Below, in pieces: positions 6,040 through 7,096 of a stretch of 7,096 nt of DNA. The notes beneath the pieces are model-generated. The model was not told the origin of the DNA, did no database searches, and saw only the letters and a program-made list of their open reading frames with translations. The DNA is taken from the NCBI GenBank assembly GCA_902783765.1, contig CACZSB010000064.1:1-7096 (forward strand). The letters run 5' to 3'. Within the stretch, counting starts at the first letter, position 1; every line of letters starts with the position of its first letter. The position numbers and the translations under genes are program-made. The DNA comes from an uncultured Lachnospiraceae bacterium (GTDB lineage: Bacteria; Bacillota; Clostridia; Lachnospirales; Lachnospiraceae).

Positions 6040-6094
6040 GCCCTCTCCCGGACGGGGGAGAGGGCGGCACGGCGCAGCCGTGACGGGTAAGGGC
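6040..6094. repeat. Intergenic double-hairpin repeat, copy B (inverted relative to copy A)
   Basis: A 55-base element between argS and gpsA. CCCTCTCCC (6041-6049) pairs with GGGAGAGGG (6056-6064), and CACGGC (6069-6074) pairs with GCCGTG (6078-6083) around GCA. Against the reverse complement of copy A (4038-4095) I count three substitutions and one 3-base length difference in the second hairpin. The similarity continues weakly past the right end (GAC at 6095-6097 against GTC at 4034-4036 reversed, with a one-base gap). It lies within the presumed argS-gpsA transcript and has no T-run, so transcription could pass through. Confidence 0.85.
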
Positions 6095-6107
6095 GACCGG
6101 AGGATGT

Positions 6108-6115
6108 AAGGAGGA
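6108..6115 (+). promoter_or_regulatory. Consensus ribosome binding site of gpsA
   Basis: AAGGAGGA lies seven bases before the ATG at 6123, a near-perfect anti-Shine-Dalgarno match that fixes the gpsA start. It sits just beyond repeat copy B and follows a second copy of the bases that end argS (GGATGTA). Confidence 0.9.
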
Positions 6116-6122
6116 ACACGTT

Positions 6123-7096
6123 ATGGCTAAAATCGGTGTTTTTGGCGCAGGAACCTGGGGCGTGGCCCTGGCCCGGATGCTGGCGAAAAACGGTCACAGG
6201 GTGCAGCTGTGGTCCGCCTTAAAAAGCGAGCTGGATGCCATACGGGAAACGGGAGAGCAGCCCAACCTGCCCGGGGTGGATATCCCCAAAAGTCTGGAGC
6301 TGACGGAGGATCTGGAAACCCTTTGCCGGGGCAAGGATCTGCTGCTAAATGTGGTTTCATCGCCCTATGTGCGGGAGACCTTCCGCCGGGCGGCGGCCTA
6401 TATCCCCAAGGACCAGCTGATCGTCAATGCCTCCAAGGGCATAGAGGCGGATGGCCTTTTGACCCTCTGCGATGTGATCCGCCAGGAGGCGGGAGAAGGC
6501 GTTACCGTGGCGGTGCTGTCGGGGCCCACCCATGCGGAGGAGGTGGCCCGGGACCTGCCCACCACCATTGTGGCAGCCTGTGAGAATTGGGAGGCTGCCC
6601 GGCAGGTTCAGGAGATTTTCACCAATCCACTGATGCGGGTCTATACCAATGACGATGTGCTGGGCACGGAGCTTTGCGGCGCGTTGAAAAATGTTATCGC
6701 CCTGGCGGCGGGGGTCTCCGACGGCCTGGGCTTTGGAGATAATGCCAAGGCCGCCATTATCACCCGGGGCCTCACGGAAATGCGGCGGCTGGGAGAAAAG
6801 ATGGGGGCCCAGGCGGAAACCTTCTGGGGCCTGGCCGGTGTGGGCGATTTGATCGTTACCGCCACCAGCCGTCACAGCCGGAATAACCGCTGCGGTCAGC
6901 TCATGGGCTCGGGCCTGAGCGTGAAAGTGGCCGTGGCCCAGGTGGGCCAGGTGGTGGAGGGCCTAAATGCCCTGCCGGCGGCCATAAGGCTGGCGGATCA
7001 ATATGAGGTGGATATGCCCATCACCCGGGGCCTGGACAGCATTGTGAATCAGGGGGCGGAGCCCCGGGAGGCCGTGCGGGCCCTGATGGAGCGGGC
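6123..7096 (+). CDS. gpsA: Glycerol-3-phosphate dehydrogenase [NAD(P)+], 3' end cut by window
   Basis: GpsA reduces dihydroxyacetone phosphate to sn-glycerol-3-phosphate with NAD(P)H, supplying the backbone for phospholipids. The frame is open from 6123 to the window edge, giving 324 residues; the family is about 330-345, so only a short C-terminal tail is missing. The N-terminal Rossmann fold shows GAGTWG (8-13). Then come NASKGIE with K105, SGPTHAEEVA (133-142), GALKNVIALAAG with the catalytic K189, GFGDNAKAAIITRGL, GLAGVGDLI with D242, and SRHSRNNR with R253, all expected active-site or phosphate-contact segments. The usual SGPSFAKE/SGPSHAEE motif reads SGPTHAEE here. It follows argS by 88 bases with no terminator having a T-run between, so co-transcription is likely; repeat copy B occupies most of that gap. 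I see no promoter of its own. Confidence 0.96.
   Translation, partial: MAKIGVFGAGTWGVALARMLAKNGHRVQLWSALKSELDAIRETGEQPNLPGVDIPKSLELTEDLETLCRGKDLLLNVVSSPYVRETFRRAAAYIPKDQLIVNASKGIEADGLLTLCDVIRQEAGEGVTVAVLSGPTHAEEVARDLPTTIVAACENWEAARQVQEIFTNPLMRVYTNDDVLGTELCGALKNVIALAAGVSDGLGFGDNAKAAIITRGLTEMRRLGEKMGAQAETFWGLAGVGDLIVTATSRHSRNNRCGQLMGSGLSVKVAVAQVGQVVEGLNALPAAIRLADQYEVDMPITRGLDSIVNQGAEPREAVRALMER

Noticed and set aside
6099..6109. A start-stop mini-ORF (GGAGG-ATG-TAA) before gpsA
   Set aside because: The GGAGG is adjacent to the ATG with no spacing, and the sequence is better explained as the duplicated argS 3' end leading into the gpsA ribosome binding site.

Overview
The window is an ordinary housekeeping stretch of a bacterial chromosome, most likely from a fairly GC-rich member of the Firmicutes, class Clostridia. 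The reasons are the gene order rpmE, yqhQ (DUF1385), prmC, prfA, the strong AGGAGG-type ribosome binding sites, the frequent G/C-ending codons, and the release-factor tripeptide P-E-T as in Bacillus-type RF1. The assignment below class level cannot be made from this sequence.

Layout. Bases 2-664 hold the C-terminal part of a COG2509-type FAD-dependent dehydrogenase, cut by the window edge. Bases 665-841 are non-coding and carry a good extended -10 promoter plus a roughly 70-nt structured leader for rpmE (ribosomal protein bL31, 842-1051). A strong UUCG-loop terminator (1068-1105) follows rpmE. Next comes a tight run of yqhQ, prmC and prfA (1124-4022); yqhQ and prmC overlap by 8 bases. A tRNA-Val(CAC) gene lies on the minus strand at 4128-4201 with its own promoter and terminator, divergent from argS (4277-6034). 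gpsA starts at 6123 and runs off the right edge with only its last few codons missing.

The genes are mostly about translation: a ribosomal protein (rpmE), a release factor (prfA) next to the methyltransferase that modifies its GGQ glutamine (prmC), an aminoacyl-tRNA synthetase (argS) and a tRNA. gpsA feeds glycerol-3-phosphate into phospholipid synthesis. YqhQ is a conserved membrane protein of unknown job that travels with this group.

The only unusual material is between the genes. Two copies of a 55-58 base double-hairpin repeat sit in inverted orientation at 4038-4095 and 6040-6094, just after the stop codons of prfA and argS, so they bracket the tRNA-Val/argS block. A second, unrelated short palindromic element lies at 2892-2921, between prmC and prfA, and creates a plausible but probably false upstream start for prfA. 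I see no defence system, prophage, CRISPR array, transposase gene or novel protein system in this window.
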